A stretch of 64,000 bases of DNA from Campylobacter pinnipediorum subsp. pinnipediorum (GCF_002021925.1 NZ_CP012546.1:1718666-1782665); one strand, 5' to 3'. Positions 16,414 to 29,790 are shown, counted from the stretch's first letter. Program-made: numbers and translations. Notes: generated by a model not told the origin, from the sequence alone.

Positions 16414-19251
16414 TTAGAACTTATATTTAAGTCCTATTGTTCCATCAAAGTATTGTTGTTTTGATTTAGCTTTTACACCAAAGTTAACGTTTGTAGATAA
16501 AGCATCTGTTAGTTTTAATTCTGCACCTGTTTTAAGTGTAACAAATCTTCCTTTTTTATCATCTGCTTTTAGTTTGATATCTTTGTTTGAACCTATAAAT
16601 CTAGCTACAGGATCTTTTACATCTTTGTATACTTCTGCTTCAAATCCTGGAGTTATGTATAGGTAGTTTCCATTGTCTACATATTTTCTAAACTCTAAAC
16701 CTAGTTTAGCATTTAAAGATTTTGAAGTAACACCATTAAATGATAATGGTAATTTTCCAGTTTCTTTGAAAGCTTTTGATTTAGAGTGAGAATAATCAAG
16801 TCCTACTAATGGTTTTACAAATAAGCTATCACTTAGATTCATTACATAACCATAATCAACTGCAAATGATGTATATGTAGTATCATATTTACCGTTTTGA
16901 GTTAATACATCACCATTGCTTTTTACATATCTATCAATTTTGTTTTTAGCTTTACCAAATGATACTCTTGTATCTATTTCGCTATTGTCCATATATGTTC
17001 TAGCATATAGACCAAATTGATAGTTGCTTGCTTTTGTGTTGATTAGGCTAGAATCAGATTTTGATTTAGCAAGAGTCATATATCCACCTACTATTGTGTT
17101 ATCAAATGCTCTGTCATAACCTATACTAAAGCCATGTAGTTCTGGATTAGAACTATCTTTTACTTTACCTTTTGCACCTATAACGTTTGCCCATATATTG
17201 TTATCATTGTTAAATCTATCTGTATATGATTTTATTATAGATGATACACTATCACCATTATCAGCAAATTTATCATTGCTTAGTTTATTTATAGCAGATG
17301 CTAATGCTAAGTCTTCATTAAATGGATTGCTTAGTTTAGCAAGTCTTGTTTGTGTTGATAGTTGGCTACTGAAATTAACCATATCTAGATTAGATACTTT
17401 ACCTATTTCATTTGTTGCTGATTGGATTGAGTCTTCGTTGGCTTTAAGAAAAGATAGTATATTTACTATATCCTGTGTTAGATAATTTGCTATGTTATCA
17501 TTTAAGGTAGCCACGTCAGTCATACTTAAAATAACATCTTTACCCATGGATGACAAATAAACTCTAGGATCTTGCAAAAATGTCTTTGCTTTTAGATCGT
17601 ATCTAGCTTGGATAGAAGCCAGTGCTATCTGTGCATTCAAGGCTTTTTTTACAAGTTCTATCCCGCCAGCACCATTTACTAACACATCTATAGCATCTTT
17701 TATGGTGCCAGAACCATCATCATTCAATACTTTATTATCTATATTTGTAGCTGTAAAATCTAACATTTTTTTAAGCTCACTATTGTTCTCAACAACTATG
17801 CCTGATTTTTTCAACAACCAAATAGCCTCTTTAAATTTAGCTATTTGTGTCATTTCACTATCTGTTTTTTGTCTGCTTTCTAATGCGATTTTGGGATTAA
17901 AATTACCCATCTTTAACTCTAATAGCAAATGACTTGCTTTTTGTAAGTCATCGTATTGAGCTAAAATTTCCTCCGGTGTATATTTTATATGAATTTTTTT
18001 ATCATTAATACCTTTCTTATTATATTCATCCACTTGTTGTTTTAATGTTTTATCGCCTTGTTTGATTAACCCAGCTTTTAACTCATAAATAGCTTCTTTT
18101 ATCTTTAAAATCACACTTGGTTGCTCTTTCATAAATGCATTACTTTGTAAATTATCATAAATCATACTTAAATTTACAGCTGCATCAAGAGCAAAAAGAG
18201 TTGTAGTATCAAATCTATCAATGTATTTTGTTTTTAAATCATTACTATTGTTAAGATTATCCACATCTTTGATCAACTTTTTAAGATTTTCTATGCTATC
18301 TGCGGTATTTATATCTGATATCGTTTTACCATTTGCAAGTTCAATACCTGCATTAGCTAACGATTTAACCAAAACTTTAGCTTCAGATATATACTTATCA
18401 TCTGATAACTTATATAATTTTACCAAGTCATAATAAACCTGCATTAATTGTGATAAATTCTCAGCCTTAAGCTTATTTCCACCAGAATTACCGTTTGAAC
18501 CTAAATGAAGTTTGGATCTTATCTGATCGCCAGTTATCTTAAAAGAATTTGCCTTAATGCTTTCGTTCATGATTTTTAGATACTTTAAGACAATATCGGA
18601 ATTTAGCCTATCATCAACGATATTTGAACCTATTGAATCAAATTTTGGTTGTTCCTTATAATCCTTTGATATAGCATATTTGGTTAGTTTTTCAAAGACC
18701 AACTGTTCTCTTTTTTGCAAGTCATTTGCTACATATTCTTTTAATGATTTTAAAAGAGCTGTAATTTTTTCTTTGTTTGCAGCAGAAAAAACATTATCAA
18801 AACCATTCTTTTCAGGTGTGGTAGATGCAGTAGATGGAACTAAATTTGCACTTTTACCGCCAACTGTTATGCTAACAGTTCCATGTTGCGTTATTGAAAT
18901 TTCATCTCCATTTGGATTTTTTATATCTGTTTCAACTGATATTAGTTTCTGTTTATCAGTTACTCCAGGATTGTCAGCTACATAAAAAGCACCTATACTT
19001 GATATGTCATAAATTAATTCTGTTATTTCTTTTGCGTTAGTTGCAGTATCTTCGCCATAAGCGGCAAACTTTGAGTAGTCTATCTGATAAAAATCATTTA
19101 TGATTTTATCTACTTTTTTCCTATATATTTTGGCTTTATCTCTAAGATTTTCTGAATCTTTAAAATCACTTTTAAGATCAGCAAAAGCACCTTGTGTTAA
19201 AACTACAGCGATCAGAGTCGCACTAGTAATAATCGAAATGTTGAATTTTAT
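16414..19251 (-). pseudogene. Type Va-like autotransporter with intact frame but no start codon
   Basis: The frame is open from ATA at 19251 to the stop at 16414 (945 codons). It begins with a signal peptide, KFNISIITSATLIAVVLTQG then AFA. The long passenger is helix-rich and of no known family. A C-terminal beta-barrel of about 280 residues follows, ending in GLKYKF with a terminal Phe. The barrel is clearly related to that of the protein at 55044-57071 (shared blocks TQTRLA.LSNPFN, YTDRF, IGYDR.FD.TIVG). AAAGGAG sits directly before ATA-AAA-TTC, but no ATG, GTG or TTG lies in frame upstream of the signal peptide. The first in-frame TTG (18720) would remove the signal. A loss of five bases (ATGAA) would explain this exactly. 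It may be silent, phase-varied, started at a rare codon, or an assembly error. Confidence 0.75.
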
Positions 19252-19483
19252 CTCCTTTGTAAAAATTATTTGGACTTGTATTTTACTACTGGATTTATTA
19301 AAGTAAAATAAAAATTACATAAATTTCTCACTTTTATGTAATTTTATTTCTACTTATATTAATGTCTTTTTGAAATCATAATATAAAAAATAATTTTTTA
19401 TTAAAATTAAGAAAAAAATATTTTTCAGTATTTGATTTTAAGTCCTAAAAGGCTAAAATACACAAAAATTCAAAAGAGAAAAT
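19252..19483. promoter_or_regulatory. Divergent spacer between autotransporter and thyX
   Basis: This 232-base AT-rich spacer should hold both promoters. For thyX a TAAAAT element at about 19454-19459 is a -10 candidate. For the autotransporter, minus-strand TAAAAT followed by the AAAGGAG at about 19252-19258 suggests that transcription and ribosome-binding signals are still present although the start codon is not. Confidence 0.45.
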
Positions 19484-20116
19484 ATGAAAATAACACTTTT
19501 AACACACACACCATTAAATGTATGCTCACATGCTATAAGAACTTGTTGGCAGAGCTTTGAGCGTGGAGATAATGGCGGCGAAAAAGACATAGAGCTGATA
19601 GATAGAGTAGGAAATAAGTTTAAACACGCTTCAACCTTGGAGCATATACACTATACATTTTATATACAAGATATATCTAGAGCTTTATTGCAAGAGCTAT
19701 CAAGACATAGAATGGCCAGCCTATCTGTAAAATCAACAAGATACACACTAAAAGAGCTAAAAAATGAAAAGCCATTTATGCAAGATGATAAATTTGATTA
19801 TGAAAATGCACAAAGATATATAGTTTTGACACAAAATGAGCTAATAGACAATGCAAGCATAAAGGCACTTGAAAACCTAAGACACATCTTATCAACTACA
19901 ACGACAAGCCTTGATATAGTAAAATACTGTCTACCTGAATGTTATAAAACAGAGCTTACTTGGAGTATAAATGCTAGGGCTTTACAAAACTTCATATCGT
20001 TAAGAAGCTCAAAAGCGGCACTTTGGGAGATAAGACAGCTTGCAAACGAGATATATAAAGCTATCCCGCAAGATCATAAATTTATATTTCAAGATTGTAT
20101 GCACAAAGAGCAATAA
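19484..20116 (+). CDS. thyX: FAD-dependent thymidylate synthase
   Basis: ThyX makes dTMP from dUMP using methylenetetrahydrofolate, NADPH and FAD. The family signature RHR-x7-S is present with R74, H75, R76 and S84 (RHRMASLSVKS), and the length of 210 residues is normal. It replaces ThyA, as is usual in Campylobacter. The gene stands alone: divergent from the autotransporter and convergent with the nitrilase-fold gene, with its own hairpin terminator. ATG at 19484 follows AAAGAGAAA. Confidence 0.96.
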   Translation: MKITLLTHTPLNVCSHAIRTCWQSFERGDNGGEKDIELIDRVGNKFKHASTLEHIHYTFYIQDISRALLQELSRHRMASLSVKSTRYTLKELKNEKPFMQDDKFDYENAQRYIVLTQNELIDNASIKALENLRHILSTTTTSLDIVKYCLPECYKTELTWSINARALQNFISLRSSKAALWEIRQLANEIYKAIPQDHKFIFQDCMHKEQ

Positions 20117-20140
20117 AGATGGTTTTATAGCCATCTTTAT
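20113..20140 (+). terminator. Terminator of thyX
   Basis: ATAAAGATGG at 20113-20122, overlapping the stop codon, pairs with CCATCTTTAT at 20131-20140 around an 8-base loop. It can also serve the convergent gene ending at 20162. Confidence 0.75.
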
Positions 20141-20161
20141 ATAGTTTATTTCAAATTTTAG

Positions 20162-20974
20162 CTATAAAGATAAAAGTTTCTTTTTATTTATCTCGTTTTT
20201 AAAACCCCAAATTCCACGAGCTGTGATTATCTCTTTTTTGTCAAGATTTGATATCATCATCTCTTCATTGCTACCAAGTCTTTGGGATACCTCGCCAAAT
20301 GGAGATATAAGCATACTATCGCCGTAAAAGTTCCAGCTCTCATCTATGTTTTTGTTTTTATAATGCCCTATTCTATTTGCTCTTAATATATAGACATTGT
20401 TTGTAAAGGCTCGCATTTTTAAAAGTTCACACCATCTTTCGTTTGTCTCAAAGGTGCAAGCTGTAGGTATCAGTAAAACATCTACATTTTTTTTCATCAT
20501 ATAGACAAAACTAGCATCAAAATGTGCCTCATAACCAAACATCACACCAAATTTCAAATCATCAAATTTAAAAGTAGAATAGTTTAGTTTATCTTTAAAC
20601 TCATTTTTAAAAAATTTTGCCTCATTCCAGTGAGAGTATTGCATTAAAAATTGTTGTTCATAAAATTTAGTTTGAGACTGTGAAATCTTTGCAATAACCT
20701 TATATATATCCTTACCACGCACTAAAACAAGTGGAGCGATGATAGTGATATCGTATTTTTTTGCTAAATTTATAAGGGATTCTTTTCTATCTTCGCTCTG
20801 TTTTTTTATCATACTAATTGGCATATTTTCAAGCTCTTTAAAAAAGCTATTTAAAACATATTCGCCAAGTAAAATCAAACTAACGCCATTATCCTTACAA
20901 ACCTTAAGATAATAATCAAGCCTAGCCTCGCTTAAAGCAAGGGTAGGAAGTTGCAATACCGCTATCTTAGTCAT
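20162..20974 (-). CDS. Nitrilase-fold protein, probably without catalytic Cys and Lys
   Basis: The 270-residue protein has the carbon-nitrogen hydrolase fold, visible in LLGEYVL with Glu38, PTACTFETNERWCELLKMRA and YILRANRIG. In active members the nucleophile lies in a GxxICYDxRF motif. Here the equivalent is KFGVMFGYEAHFDA, with Gly147 where the Cys should be. The position of the catalytic Lys (YRKxHL) aligns best with YEQQFL, so Lys also appears lost. Cys173 is at a non-catalytic place. I chose ATG 20974 (MTKIAVLQLP), which overlaps xseB by eight bases; the longer frame starts inside xseB. The same order, xseB then nitrilase after guaB, is known in C. jejuni (Cj1057c-Cj1056c). It may bind a ligand or protein rather than act as an enzyme. 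Confidence 0.8.
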   Translation of the reverse strand: MTKIAVLQLPTLALSEARLDYYLKVCKDNGVSLILLGEYVLNSFFKELENMPISMIKKQSEDRKESLINLAKKYDITIIAPLVLVRGKDIYKVIAKISQSQTKFYEQQFLMQYSHWNEAKFFKNEFKDKLNYSTFKFDDLKFGVMFGYEAHFDASFVYMMKKNVDVLLIPTACTFETNERWCELLKMRAFTNNVYILRANRIGHYKNKNIDESWNFYGDSMLISPFGEVSQRLGSNEEMMISNLDKKEIITARGIWGFKNEINKKKLLSL

Positions 20975-21158
20975 CTTGCACTTGTGTGATACTAAGTTTT
21001 GCATCTTCTAGTATTTTTTGTGCTTCATCAAGTAGTTTCTTGCCATCTTTGCATAGTTTTACACTATCTTGGAGTGTAACATCTTTACTGTTTAGAGTCT
21101 TTAAAATTTCTTCTGCTTTTTTTATCTTATCTTCAAAGCTTTGAGCTTGATTATCCAT
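20967..21158 (-). CDS. xseB: Exodeoxyribonuclease VII small subunit
   Basis: The 63-residue helical protein fits XseB in length and pattern (SFEDKIKKAEEILKTLNS, then LQDSVKLCKDGKKLLDEAQ). XseB joins XseA to form exonuclease VII, which degrades single-stranded DNA. AAAAGGAAA precedes the ATG. It overlaps the nitrilase-fold gene, suggesting co-translation. xseA is not in the window. Confidence 0.85.
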   Translation of the reverse strand: MDNQAQSFEDKIKKAEEILKTLNSKDVTLQDSVKLCKDGKKLLDEAQKILEDAKLSITQVQDD

Positions 21159-21184
21159 ATATTTCCTTTTGTGGATTAAAAGAT

Positions 21185-21207
21185 AAAGCCATCAAAAAAA
21201 TGGCTTT
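21185..21207 (-). terminator. Hairpin between guaB and xseB
   Basis: AAAGCCAT at 21185-21192 pairs with ATGGCTTT at 21200-21207. It lies just after the guaB stop codon on the minus strand and before the xseB RBS. It may reduce read-through from guaB into xseB. Confidence 0.55.
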
Positions 21208-21213
21208 AAGATT

Positions 21214-24019
<2,806 letters not shown>

Positions 24020-24023
<4 letters not shown>

Positions 24024-24130
24024 TTTTTATCCTTAAATTTATTAACCAAAACTATGCCTATTGCTGTAATGACAAGTATAACAGCAATACTTGCAACAAT
24101 TATACTAAAAGGTATTTGTTCAGTTAGCAC
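24020..24130 (-). CDS. Small single-pass membrane protein between ileS and gatA
   Basis: A GTG at 24130, inside the last codons of ileS, opens a 36-residue frame: a short start (MLTEQIPF), one hydrophobic segment of about 22 residues rich in I, V and A, and a basic tail NKFKDKK. AAAGAGG lies about nine bases before the GTG. The frame overlaps ileS at one end and gatA at the other, so all three are coupled. A small open frame occupies the same place between ileS and gatA in C. jejuni (Cj1060c), which supports a real gene. Function unknown. Confidence 0.65.
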
Positions 24131-26870
24131 TAGCTAAAACCTCTTTACATCTTGGGCAAACATCGCCTTCGCTTGAAGCGTTAAATTTCCAACATCTTGG
24201 ACACTTATGCTCTTTATTTAAAACGATTTTAAATTTATTATCATCTATACCAAACTCACATAATGCCTCAGAATCATCAAAAGGTAAAACCCTGCTAACC
24301 ATATATAAATCACTTATGTCTTTATTATCTAGGCTTAAAATTTCATCAGATGTTGTTTGTAAATTTAGTTCAAGAGTTGATTTTATCTTTTTGTCTTTTT
24401 TCAAAGAGTCAATCATCTCAAAAAACTTCTGTCTACTGCTTAACATAAGCTCATCTTCAACCTTAAAATCAAACTCTATAGGTGTATTTATAAGGTCAAA
24501 TCCATCGGTATAGTCTTGCTTGATTATCTTTGGTGCATATTCCATAACCTCATCTACTGTGTATGTCAAGGTAGGTGCTACAAGCGGTAATAAAGAGCGA
24601 GTTATGATAGCCATTGCACTTTGTGCTGAGCGTCTAGTTGATGAGTCTTTATCATCACAATAAAGCCTATCTTTGCAAACATCAAGATATACACCACTCA
24701 AATCAGCGGACAAGAAATTTAAAAGTATATTAAATCCTTTTGAAAAATCATACTGCTTAAAGCAAGCACTAGTTTCATCAAAAGCTCTTTTTGCCTTACC
24801 AAGTATCCACTTGTCTAAAAGACCAAAATCAGTATTTATCTCATCTAAATCATTTACATTAGCTAGTAAAAATCTTATTGTATTTCTTATCTTCCTGTAT
24901 TGTTCGCTAACTTGTTTTAAGATATTGTCACTTATTTTAAGATCACTTGAATAATCACTCAAACTAACCCAAAGGCGTAAAATTTCAACACCATAAGTCT
25001 TTATAACATCTTGTGGAGCTACAACATTTCCCCTACTTTTACTCATCTTCTCACCCTTGTGATCAACAGTAAATCCGTGAGTAAGAACAGCTTTGTAAGG
25101 TGCGTGAGAATTTACAGCTGTGCTAACAAGCAATGAGCTTTGGAACCAACCACGATGTTGATCTGACCCTTCTAAATACATACTTGAAGGATAGCTACCT
25201 GCATCATATCTTTTGCTATTTAAAACAGCTTGCCAAGTAGAACCGCTATCAAACCAAACATCAAGTATATCCATAACTTTTTCTAGTTTTTCAGGATTGT
25301 ATTTTGTATCAGATGGAAGTAGTTCAGCTACACTTAAATCCCACCAAGCATCTGCGCCTTTTTTCTCAAAAATATCAGCAACATTGCTTAATACATCAGG
25401 ATCAAATATAGGCTCTTTTGTATCCTTATCTCTAAAAAATGCGATAGGCACACCCCAATCCCTTTGGCGAGATATACACCAATCAGGACGATTTTCAATC
25501 ATCGTTCCTATTCTTTTTATACCAACTGCTGGATAAAATTTGATATTGTTTAGCTCTTGTCTTGCTACATTTCTTAGACTTTTACCATCTAGTTTTTCAT
25601 CATCCATAGATATAAACCACTGCTTAGTAGCTCTATAAATAACAGGTTTTTTCGTTCTCCAACAGAATGGATATGAGTGAACAAACTTAGATACATTTAA
25701 CAAGCTATCGCCTAAAAGTTCTAAAATTCTCTCATTTGCTTTAAAGATATGCATACCTATAAGCTCATCTGGATCTTTTAACAAGCCTTTTACTTTCAAG
25801 GTATTGTCATATTTTCCCTCTTCATCAACAGGCATAATAACCTCTATGCCGTATCTTAAACATACATAATAGTCATCCTCGCCGTGACCCGGTGCTGTAT
25901 GAACTAAACCAGTTCCTCCATCCATGCTAACGTGCTCAGCAAGTAAAAGCTTACTATCTCTATCATTTAAAGGATTTATAGCATTTAATCCTTCTAGGAT
26001 TTGCGCTTTAAACTCTTTTTTTATTTCGCCTTTTGTTATGCCTATATTTACCAAATTTTCAAGTAAAGGCTTAGCAAATATCAAATCTTCACTAGTTACT
26101 ACATATGTTTCATCTGGATTTAAGCATATAGCTTGGTTTGCTGGTAGTGTCCAAGGGGTAGTTGTCCATATAACCGCACTTGCTTTATCTACACCAAGCT
26201 TAGCTAGGGCTTCATCGCCGAGTTTAAAAGCAACATATATAGAATAATCCTCTTTATCCTCATACTCAACCTCAGCTTCAGCAAGTGCCGACCTAGCCGC
26301 CCAGCTCCAATAAACAGGCTTGCTTCTTTCTACCAAAAGTCCTCTTTTTGCTATCTCGCAAAGCGCTCTGTATATATCAGCCTCAAACTCAAATTTCATA
26401 GTTAAGTAAGGATTTTCAAAATCTCCAATAACACCAAGAGACTTAAACTCTTCACTTTGAATTTTTACAAACTCACTAGCATAAGCTCTACATAGTTCTC
26501 TAATCTTAGTCTTGCTTAAAGTTTTTTTCTTATCACCAAGATTTTTCTCAACTTGTTGTTCTATCGGTAACCCGTGACAGTCCCAACCCGGAACATATCT
26601 AATGTCTTCGCCAAAATAATAGTGTGTTTTTGTGATAATATCTTTTAAAATTTTATTTAAAGCGTGTCCTATGTGCAAATGACCGTTTGCATAAGGAGGT
26701 CCATCGTGAATGCTAAAACTTAAAGCTGCGTTTTTGCGTTTTTGCTTCATCTTTTCATAAACATCTCTTTTTCCATACCAAGAACTTATCCTGGCGGGTT
26801 CATTTTGTGGTAAGTTTGCCCGCATAGGAAAATCAGTAGCAGGAAGTAAAAGCGTATCTTTATAATCCAT
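24120..26870 (-). CDS. ileS: Isoleucyl-tRNA synthetase
   Basis: A class I aminoacyl-tRNA synthetase of 916 residues. The HIGH motif lies in [18 protein letters not shown] in [10 protein letters not shown], the editing domain is present, and a C-terminal zinc site is formed by CPRCWKF and CPRCKEV. It begins the minus-strand run ileS-small ORF-gatA-guaB-xseB-nitrilase fold. It is divergent from the cinA-like gene. Confidence 0.98.
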   Translation of the reverse strand: MDYKDTLLLPATDFPMRANLPQNEPARISSWYGKRDVYEKMKQKRKNAALSFSIHDGPPYANGHLHIGHALNKILKDIITKTHYYFGEDIRYVPGWDCHGLPIEQQVEKNLGDKKKTLSKTKIRELCRAYASEFVKIQSEEFKSLGVIGDFENPYLTMKFEFEADIYRALCEIAKRGLLVERSKPVYWSWAARSALAEAEVEYEDKEDYSIYVAFKLGDEALAKLGVDKASAVIWTTTPWTLPANQAICLNPDETYVVTSEDLIFAKPLLENLVNIGITKGEIKKEFKAQILEGLNAINPLNDRDSKLLLAEHVSMDGGTGLVHTAPGHGEDDYYVCLRYGIEVIMPVDEEGKYDNTLKVKGLLKDPDELIGMHIFKANERILELLGDSLLNVSKFVHSYPFCWRTKKPVIYRATKQWFISMDDEKLDGKSLRNVARQELNNIKFYPAVGIKRIGTMIENRPDWCISRQRDWGVPIAFFRDKDTKEPIFDPDVLSNVADIFEKKGADAWWDLSVAELLPSDTKYNPEKLEKVMDILDVWFDSGSTWQAVLNSKRYDAGSYPSSMYLEGSDQHRGWFQSSLLVSTAVNSHAPYKAVLTHGFTVDHKGEKMSKSRGNVVAPQDVIKTYGVEILRLWVSLSDYSSDLKISDNILKQVSEQYRKIRNTIRFLLANVNDLDEINTDFGLLDKWILGKAKRAFDETSACFKQYDFSKGFNILLNFLSADLSGVYLDVCKDRLYCDDKDSSTRRSAQSAMAIITRSLLPLVAPTLTYTVDEVMEYAPKIIKQDYTDGFDLINTPIEFDFKVEDELMLSSRQKFFEMIDSLKKDKKIKSTLELNLQTTSDEILSLDNKDISDLYMVSRVLPFDDSEALCEFGIDDNKFKIVLNKEHKCPRCWKFNASSEGDVCPRCKEVLASAN

Positions 26871-26958
26871 CTTTCTACCCCTAAAGTTAAATTTGCGAAT
26901 TCTATCTAAAACTCTGTTATATAGGGCTTAAAAAATTTATTTTTTATTTTTTATTTGA

Positions 26959-26964
26959 TATAAT
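26959..26964 (+). promoter_or_regulatory. -10 box (TATAAT) of the cinA-like gene
   Basis: TATAAT stands 25 bases before the ATG, preceded by a T-rich stretch of the kind seen upstream of Campylobacter sigma-70 promoters. AAAGGG follows as ribosome-binding site. Confidence 0.65.
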
Positions 26965-26988
26965 AGATTAAAATTAAAGGGTAAAATT

Positions 26989-28089
26989 ATGAAACATAGA
27001 ATGCTTATAGTTGGTGATGATTTGCGTGTAAACAAAGAACATTTAAGCTATATTTATGATAGTTATGAGGAACATTTTGGCGAAGTGGGAGACATAAATT
27101 TTGTATCAAAAAGTGATAATGAGATACTATTTATAGTTGAAAATTTAATAAAAGACCAAGACTCTCTTTGCATTTTTGCTTCAGATGAAAGTTATGACTT
27201 TATGGCAAAAATACTAGCAACTCTTAGTTCTGATGTGCTTGAATTAACCGAACAAAACACAATAGCTACAAAAAATGCACTAGATAGCTCAAACGGTAGC
27301 TTTGTGATAGAGCTAAACAACACAAAAATAAATCTAATACAAGCAAATCCAACTGAAAAAATGGCAGAAATTTTGATAAAAAAACCTGAAAATATCTCAT
27401 TTTTTAACCTATTTGATATAGATAAAGAGAGTGCAAAAATTTTGCTTGAGCCACTCGCAAAACCATATAAAGTCCAAATTTATCTAAGTGAAATTTTACC
27501 CAATTTAACAATAGTAAAAACAAGGGCTGAAAAATTTGGAAGCATAGATGGCTTTAAACAAAGTGTGAAAAATCTCTTTTCACAAAAGATGATAGATGAC
27601 AAAGATATAGTTAAATTTATTGCAAAAAAGCTGATAGAAAAAGATATAAAAATAAGCTTTGCAGAGTCTTGCACAGCTGGAATGTGTGCTAGCAGACTTG
27701 GGAATTATGATGGAGTTTCTGGGGTGTTTGAAGGCTCAATTGTAAGCTATGCAAATAGGATAAAAAACTCTTGGCTTGGAGTAAGTGATGAAGTCTTAGA
27801 CACTTATGGAGCAGTTAGCGAAGAGTGTGTTAGAGCTATGCTTAGTGGTGTTATAAGGTCATCAGAATCTGACTTTAGTATAGCTATAAGCGGGATAGCT
27901 GGACCAAATGGGGGCAGTGACTCAAAACCAGTAGGAACAGTTTTTGTCGGTGTGCTTCACAAAGATGGCACGAGTATGGTTGAAAGGCTACTACTAAAAG
28001 GCGATAGAAATTATATAAGAGAGCAAAGTATGCTTAGTGCTTTTTTGATGGTCATTAAACTAAAGCCTGATATGTTTTTAGGCAAATAA
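26989..28089 (+). CDS. CinA-family protein (NMN deamidase-like C-terminus)
   Basis: The C-terminal 160 residues carry the CinA/PncC signature: FAESCTAGMCASRL, then GSIVSYANRIK, and SGIAGPNGGSDSKPVGTV. This domain in other bacteria deamidates nicotinamide mononucleotide. The N-terminal ~190 residues (MLIVGDDLRVNKEHLSYIYD) look like a degenerate molybdopterin-binding-type domain of CinA that lacks the usual TGGLGPT motif, so pyrophosphatase activity is doubtful. The ung start codon follows directly after its stop, so the two form an operon. Confidence 0.85.
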   Translation: MKHRMLIVGDDLRVNKEHLSYIYDSYEEHFGEVGDINFVSKSDNEILFIVENLIKDQDSLCIFASDESYDFMAKILATLSSDVLELTEQNTIATKNALDSSNGSFVIELNNTKINLIQANPTEKMAEILIKKPENISFFNLFDIDKESAKILLEPLAKPYKVQIYLSEILPNLTIVKTRAEKFGSIDGFKQSVKNLFSQKMIDDKDIVKFIAKKLIEKDIKISFAESCTAGMCASRLGNYDGVSGVFEGSIVSYANRIKNSWLGVSDEVLDTYGAVSEECVRAMLSGVIRSSESDFSIAISGIAGPNGGSDSKPVGTVFVGVLHKDGTSMVERLLLKGDRNYIREQSMLSAFLMVIKLKPDMFLGK

Positions 28090-28773
28090 ATGCATATAAA
28101 TTTACAAGATGTTAAGATAGAACAAGGCTGGAAAGATAGCTTAAAAGATGAATTTTTAAGCCCCTATTTTGCTAAAATAAAGCAAAGCTTGATAGAAGCA
28201 AAAAAGCAAAACAAAGTATATCCGCCAAGTAAGCTTATATTTAATGCTTTTAATTTAACTCCATTTGATAATGTAAAAGTAGTTATTTTAGGGCAAGACC
28301 CTTATCACAGACCAAATCAAGCAATGGGGCTTAGCTTTTCTGTGCCAAAAGGCGAAAAGATACCACCTAGCCTTGTTAATGTTTACAAAGAAATTTATGA
28401 TGATTTGGGTATCAAGCAGCCAAGCTCAGGAGATCTTAGCAAATGGGCAAAACAAGGCGTATTGCTTCTAAACTCAACCCTTAGTGTAAATGAAGGAATG
28501 CCAAATTCTCACTCAAACTTTGGTTGGCAAATTTTTACAGATGCTGTTATAAAAAAGCTAAGTGATACAAAAGATGGGCTGGTCTTTTTACTATGGGGAA
28601 ATTACGCAAAGATAAAGTCAAATTTAATAGACAAAGATAGACATTTAGTGCTTTTTGCACCACATCCAAGCCCCCTTGCTCGTGGTGGATTTTTTGGTTG
28701 CAAACACTTTTCAAAAACAAATAACTATCTTATAAAGCAAGGCAAAGAGCCGATTGATTGGAGTGTTGAGTAG
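28090..28773 (+). CDS. ung: Uracil-DNA glycosylase (family 1)
   Basis: Ung removes uracil from DNA to begin base-excision repair. The 227-residue protein has the catalytic water-activating loop GQDPYH (Asp70) and the DNA-intercalation loop HPSPLARGGFFGCKHF. It begins immediately after the cinA-like stop. Start ATG and length agree with the family. Confidence 0.97.
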   Translation: MHINLQDVKIEQGWKDSLKDEFLSPYFAKIKQSLIEAKKQNKVYPPSKLIFNAFNLTPFDNVKVVILGQDPYHRPNQAMGLSFSVPKGEKIPPSLVNVYKEIYDDLGIKQPSSGDLSKWAKQGVLLLNSTLSVNEGMPNSHSNFGWQIFTDAVIKKLSDTKDGLVFLLWGNYAKIKSNLIDKDRHLVLFAPHPSPLARGGFFGCKHFSKTNNYLIKQGKEPIDWSVE

Positions 28774-28818
28774 TTTTTATACTACGAGAAATTTATATCA
28801 AACTTCAATGAAATGCTT

Positions 28819-29268
28819 ATGAAAAAAATCTTACTTACCTTATTGCTAGTCACTAGTTTTAGCCTAGGCTCGGTTTTTGATGATTATAAAAAAGCTTGTG
28901 ATAGTGGTAATGGTTCTGGTTGTACTATTTTAGCAATCTCATATTTTAATAGCTAGGGCGTAAAGCAATCGTATGCTAAGGCAAAAGAATATCTTGAAAA
29001 ATCTTGTGATTTAAATGATGGCGAAGGCTGCAGTTTTATAGAGGTTTTGTATTACGATGGTCAAGGTGTAAAACAATCATATACCAAAGCCAAAGAATAC
29101 TATATTAAATCTTGTGATTTCAATGATGGTTTAAGTTGCCACAATTTAGGGGTTTTGTATCAAAATGGTTATGGTGACGTAAAGCGACCGCACACTAAAG
29201 CTAAAGAATACTTTAGCAAAGCTTGTAATTTAGGGCTTGAACCCGATTGTAAAAATATAAGATTTTAA
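28819..29268 (+). pseudogene. Sel1-repeat (Hcp-like) exported protein broken by one nonsense codon
   Basis: From ATG 28819 the frame encodes a signal peptide (MKKILLTLLLVTSFSLGSV) and the first Sel1-like unit. It meets TAG at 28954-28956 (codon 46), then continues open to 29268 with three more units, for 149 codons in total. Each unit has the paired cysteines of Helicobacter Hcp proteins (CDSGNGSGC, CDLNDGEGC, CDFNDGLSC, CNLGLEPDC). In intact paralogous units the stop position is usually Gln before GV (GQGVKQS occurs in the next unit), so a single CAG to TAG change would explain the break. A downstream fragment from ATG 29047 has no signal peptide. Confidence 0.8.
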
Positions 29269-29294
29269 GCAAAAAAGTTATTAATACATTAAAA

Positions 29295-29331
29295 AAGAGA
29301 TGACTTTTATACTTTTAAAAAATCATCTCTT
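29295..29331. terminator. Hairpin after the Sel1-repeat pseudogene
   Basis: AAGAGATGA at 29295-29303 pairs with TCATCTCTT at 29323-29331; inner T and A runs may extend the pairing. It lies 26 bases after the pseudogene stop codon. Confidence 0.6.
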
Positions 29332-29764
29332 AAATATTTTAAATGTATTCTCAAAAAATTAATTATATTTAGAACAAAAAACTACAATATTTAAAAACGA
29401 TACATGATAAAAACCAAAAAAAGTTACAATAATAAGCAGAGTGTTGGAAAAATTTAAATAATTTAAACAAATAAGCTAGCAATTATAAAATTTTTCATTA
29501 ATTACACTCACTTTAAACAAAACAATAAAACACAATTTAAACACACTTGATATCATCTTTAAAGTAATTATAGTATATTGTAGAAGTTTGCAATACAAGG
29601 AATAAATTTAATAATATTTTAAATCTTAGTCTCTTAGTTGTGTTTGATTTTTTAGTTTAAAATAGCAAAAAATTGGTTATTTATAAAACAAGTGTTTTAA
29701 ATACAAAAATGAATTAAATAATATTTATAAAGAAAAAATGGAAATTTGGTAGTGATTTTTAAAA

Positions 29765-29790
29765 TTATAGAGGAAAAAAATCCTCTATAA
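29765..29790 (-). terminator. Terminator of the rplU-rpmA operon
   Basis: TTATAGAGGA at 29765-29774 pairs perfectly with TCCTCTATAA at 29781-29790 around six A, one base from the rpmA stop codon. TTTT follows the stem in the minus-strand transcript. Confidence 0.85.

Noticed and set aside
29047..29268. Separate 73-residue Sel1 protein
   Set aside because: It is the in-frame tail of the pseudogene, lacking a signal peptide and a ribosome-binding site of its own.
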